Source: Chryseosolibacter histidinae (GTDB lineage Bacteria; Bacteroidota; Bacteroidia; Cytophagales; Cyclobacteriaceae). From it: a stretch of 64,000 bases of DNA. Each line of letters opens with the position of its first letter. Positions within the stretch are counted from its first letter, which is position 1. Positions 61,653-64,000 of this stretch are shown one piece after another. Below the pieces are notes generated by a model, which worked only from the letters and a program-made list of their open reading frames with translations, was not told the DNA's origin and searched no databases. The DNA is taken from NCBI RefSeq assembly GCF_018598225.1, contig NZ_JAHESF010000020.1:1-64000 (forward strand). Direction: 5' to 3'. The position numbers and the translations under genes were made by a program.

Positions 61653-64000
61653 AAAAAAATGCCACACCTCCCGGCTGGATCGACTCCCTTATCGACCGTT
61701 TGGCCCCTGATGAATTTGCAGAAGAGATCAGGGGAGACCTGTATGAGCTTTTTTGCAGCGACCTGGACCAGAAAGGTATAAGCGCTGCCAGGAGAAGATA
61801 TGTTTTTAATGGCCTGGGATTCCTGGCCAAGAGTTTTTTCTGGAAAAGGCAACCACGCCACCACACCAATCCTTTCACCATGCTGAGCAGTTATTTTAAG
61901 ATGGCCCGCAGAAGCCTGATGGCTTACAAGGGCAACACCGTGATCAATGTACTCGGACTTGTTGTTGGCATCGCGTCGGCGCTCGTGATCGCCACCGTGA
62001 TCCGGTACGAGCTGAGCTTCGACTCCTTTCACAGCGACGCCGACCGCATTTACAGAATGGTGCGGTGCAGCCTGCCCGAGCTGGCCGCCAACAAACGTTC
62101 CAATTGCCGCACCGGTATTTCATATCCCGTTCCTGATGCGGTCAAAGCGGAGACCACGGGACTGGTGGAAATCGTCTCCATGCAATACTTCGAAGATGTA
62201 TTCGTGGAGGTGCCCGATAAATCGGGCAACATCGTCAGCAGGTTCAGGGAAGAGCGCGGTTGCGTGATGGTGGAGCCATCGTTTTTCAAGATCTTCGATT
62301 TTAAAGGCACTGGCTTCCGCTGGATCGCCGGTAATCCTGACAAAGCATTAGAAGAGCCCCTCAGCGTGGTGCTGACGCGATCGCTGGCCGAAAAATATTT
62401 TCCCGGTGGCAACGCCATGGGCATGATCCTGAAGATGGAGAGAGAAGCGGACTGCAAGGTAACAGGCATCATTGAAGACCTGCCGCCGAACACCGACCTT
62501 CCCTTTACCGTGCTTGTATCGTATGCCACCTTGCGCATGGGCAGGGGAGACCGCATGAACAACGACTGGGGTGGCGTGAACGATGAGCACCACACCTACG
62601 TGAAGCTTGCACCCGGCATTACCCCACGCGAAATGGAAAAGCGTATTGCCAGGGTACATCAGTCGCATACACCGAAAGACCTTTACGAGGGGCGTCACTA
62701 CCTGCTGCAGCCCCTGCGCGACCTTCATTTCGATACACGCTTCAACAATTACAACGGCCGGACCATCAGCCGCGAGACCATCCTGGCCATTACACTGGTG
62801 GGATTGTTCCTGCTGCTCACGGCCGCCATCAACTATATTAACCTGGCTACCGCACAATCGGTGATGCGGGCCAAAGAGATCGGGCTGCGCAAAGTGATGG
62901 GCAGCACCCGGAAGACCCTGGTGCTTCAGCTGTTCACCGAAACCTTTGTGGTGGTGCTCATAGCGGGCGTGATTGCACTGGTAATCGCCGAGCTGATGCT
63001 GATCAACTTTCAGTCGTTGCTCAACGTCACGCTCAGGGGGTTCAATTTCACGGATCCGTTTACACTTCTATCGCTGCTGGCCATTGTGCTGGTGGTCACG
63101 CTCTTCGCGGGCATTTATCCTTCGATGGTCATGTCGGGATTCAACCCGGTGGTGGCCATGAAGAACAGGTTTGCTACAGAGAAGATCGGAGGATTTAGCC
63201 TGCGCAAGGTGCTGGTGGTGGCGCAGTTTACCATCACGCAGATGCTGGTGGTCGGAACGTTCCTGGTGGTGGCGCAGATGCGTTACTTTCAAAACGCCGA
63301 CATGGGTTTTGACAAGGAAGCCGTCGTTACCATGCCCCTGCCCGGCAAAGCCGATCCGCACAAGTTCCAGGTAATGGAAGACCAGCTCAGGTCGCAGGCG
63401 TTTGTGGCCGATGTGGCCTTCAGCTCTACACTTCCCTCGGGTGTGCGCCGTAACCGATCGGCTACGGATGTGGGAAGAGAAGATGCAACAACCTCCAAAG
63501 ACTATGTAGTCTACGAATATCAGTCCATCGATCCGTCATACATTGACCTCTACAAGATCCGCCTGCTGGCCGGAAGAGGTATTGGCCTGCAGGATTCAGC
63601 GGGAGAAAATGTGTTGATCAATAAGAAGCTCGCCCAAAGACTCCGTCTCGGAACCCCTGAGGAAGCGGTAGGAGAAGTGCTCAAGGCGAGCTGGGGAAAA
63701 CAATTTACCGTGGTGGGTGTCATTGACGATTTTTACTCCAACTCCATGAAAGAAGGAGCGGACAACATGTTGCTGGTCACCGATCCGGGAAAGTTCGATT
63801 ATGTCAGCGTAAAGCTTGCGATCGGTGAAGGACAAGGATCCATGCAGGAGGCGGTGAAACAGATGGAGAAGATCTGGACCGCGGCCTACCCGGAGCACAT
63901 CTTCAGTTATGAGTTCTTCGACGAAAATATCAGGGCATTTTACGTCCAGGAAGAAAAATATGCGCAGCTTTTTCAGCTGTTCTCGTTGATCTTTCTGCTG
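61649..64000 (+). CDS. ABC transporter permease (MacB/FtsX type, permease-prefix domain), 3' end outside window
   Basis: Starts at an ATG overlapping the PadR stop and is open to the last base of the window, so at least 784 residues are present. It opens with a 'permease prefix' helix region (PPGWIDSLIDRLAPDEFAEE, residues about 6-60), then a membrane helix (NTVINVLGLVVGIASALVIA), a MacB-type periplasmic core domain (about 135-370, YPVPDAVKAETTGLVE, LSVVLTRSLAEKYFPGG), and FtsX-like helices (ETILAITLVGLFLLLTAAIN, then EIGLRKVMGSTRKTL). A second periplasmic domain follows. Such PadR-linked permeases are thought to export peptides or antibiotics or to act in envelope stress. No ATPase gene is in view; it may lie beyond the window. 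Confidence 0.92.
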   Translation, partial: MKKNATPPGWIDSLIDRLAPDEFAEEIRGDLYELFCSDLDQKGISAARRRYVFNGLGFLAKSFFWKRQPRHHTNPFTMLSSYFKMARRSLMAYKGNTVINVLGLVVGIASALVIATVIRYELSFDSFHSDADRIYRMVRCSLPELAANKRSNCRTGISYPVPDAVKAETTGLVEIVSMQYFEDVFVEVPDKSGNIVSRFREERGCVMVEPSFFKIFDFKGTGFRWIAGNPDKALEEPLSVVLTRSLAEKYFPGGNAMGMILKMEREADCKVTGIIEDLPPNTDLPFTVLVSYATLRMGRGDRMNNDWGGVNDEHHTYVKLAPGITPREMEKRIARVHQSHTPKDLYEGRHYLLQPLRDLHFDTRFNNYNGRTISRETILAITLVGLFLLLTAAINYINLATAQSVMRAKEIGLRKVMGSTRKTLVLQLFTETFVVVLIAGVIALVIAELMLINFQSLLNVTLRGFNFTDPFTLLSLLAIVLVVTLFAGIYPSMVMSGFNPVVAMKNRFATEKIGGFSLRKVLVVAQFTITQMLVVGTFLVVAQMRYFQNADMGFDKEAVVTMPLPGKADPHKFQVMEDQLRSQAFVADVAFSSTLPSGVRRNRSATDVGREDATTSKDYVVYEYQSIDPSYIDLYKIRLLAGRGIGLQDSAGENVLINKKLAQRLRLGTPEEAVGEVLKASWGKQFTVVGVIDDFYSNSMKEGADNMLLVTDPGKFDYVSVKLAIGEGQGSMQEAVKQMEKIWTAAYPEHIFSYEFFDENIRAFYVQEEKYAQLFQLFSLIFLL

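Noticed and set aside
1-64000. CRISPR array, tRNA or rRNA genes, insertion sequence with transposase
   Set aside because: No regular spacer-repeat array, no cloverleaf or rRNA-like stretch, and no transposase or integrase motif was noticed on either strand by reading.

Overview
The window comes from a Gram-negative member of the Bacteroidota, most like a soil or plant-litter Cytophagales/Chitinophagales-type genome. The evidence is two SusC/SusD outer-membrane glycan import pairs, many surface lipoproteins, RHS proteins of the Bacteroidota type, C-terminal type IX secretion (T9SS) sorting domains on two huge secreted proteins, a Nudix-type sugar regulator, and one clear Bacteroidota promoter (TTTG, 19 bases, TATATTTG). 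No tRNA, rRNA or CRISPR array was seen.

Layout. Positions 1-4872 hold the 3' part of a secreted propeller/HEAT/cupredoxin protein, a sugar epimerase-like TIM barrel and a Gfo/Idh/MocA oxidoreductase. Positions 5083-26637 look like a polysaccharide utilisation locus (PUL) for rhamnogalacturonan I: a CE12 acetylesterase, a PL11 rhamnogalacturonan lyase, then FAS1-SusC-SusD-FAS1-FAS1-SusC-SusD, a Nudix-fold regulator with a degenerate Nudix box, and a GH95 alpha-L-fucosidase/galactosidase. The enzymes would deacetylate and cut the backbone and trim side chains; the SusCD pairs and FAS1 lipoproteins would bind and import oligosaccharides; the Nudix protein is the only regulator seen in the locus.

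Positions 27186-43600 are an accessory RHS island. An exported coiled-coil protein and a 1362-residue RHS-related protein precede a 1857-residue RHS core protein ending in a putative zinc-protease tip, followed with a 4-base overlap by a small lipoprotein. Downstream lies a more A/T-rich array: a second RHS core-plus-tip copy with a frameshift and its own overlapping lipoprotein, a third badly decayed RHS tip with a partner gene, and lone exported proteins. A family of about 50-bp palindromic repeats, all in the same orientation, lies just after several partner genes. The whole resembles a store of exchangeable toxin-tip/partner cassettes.

Positions 43599-55202 carry a small conserved protein of unknown function, a secreted PQQ-type sugar dehydrogenase with Ig and T9SS domains, and a 2653-residue multidomain subtilase with a T9SS tail. 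Positions 55336-64000 are housekeeping or accessory genes: a Tat-exported oxidoreductase, a DUF885 metallopeptidase, two VOC proteins, a TauE/SafE permease, and a PadR regulator overlapping an ABC permease gene that runs off the window.

Many intergenic gaps contain iterated short 'word' repeats of several recurrent families that no gene explains. The same families recur tens of kilobases apart.
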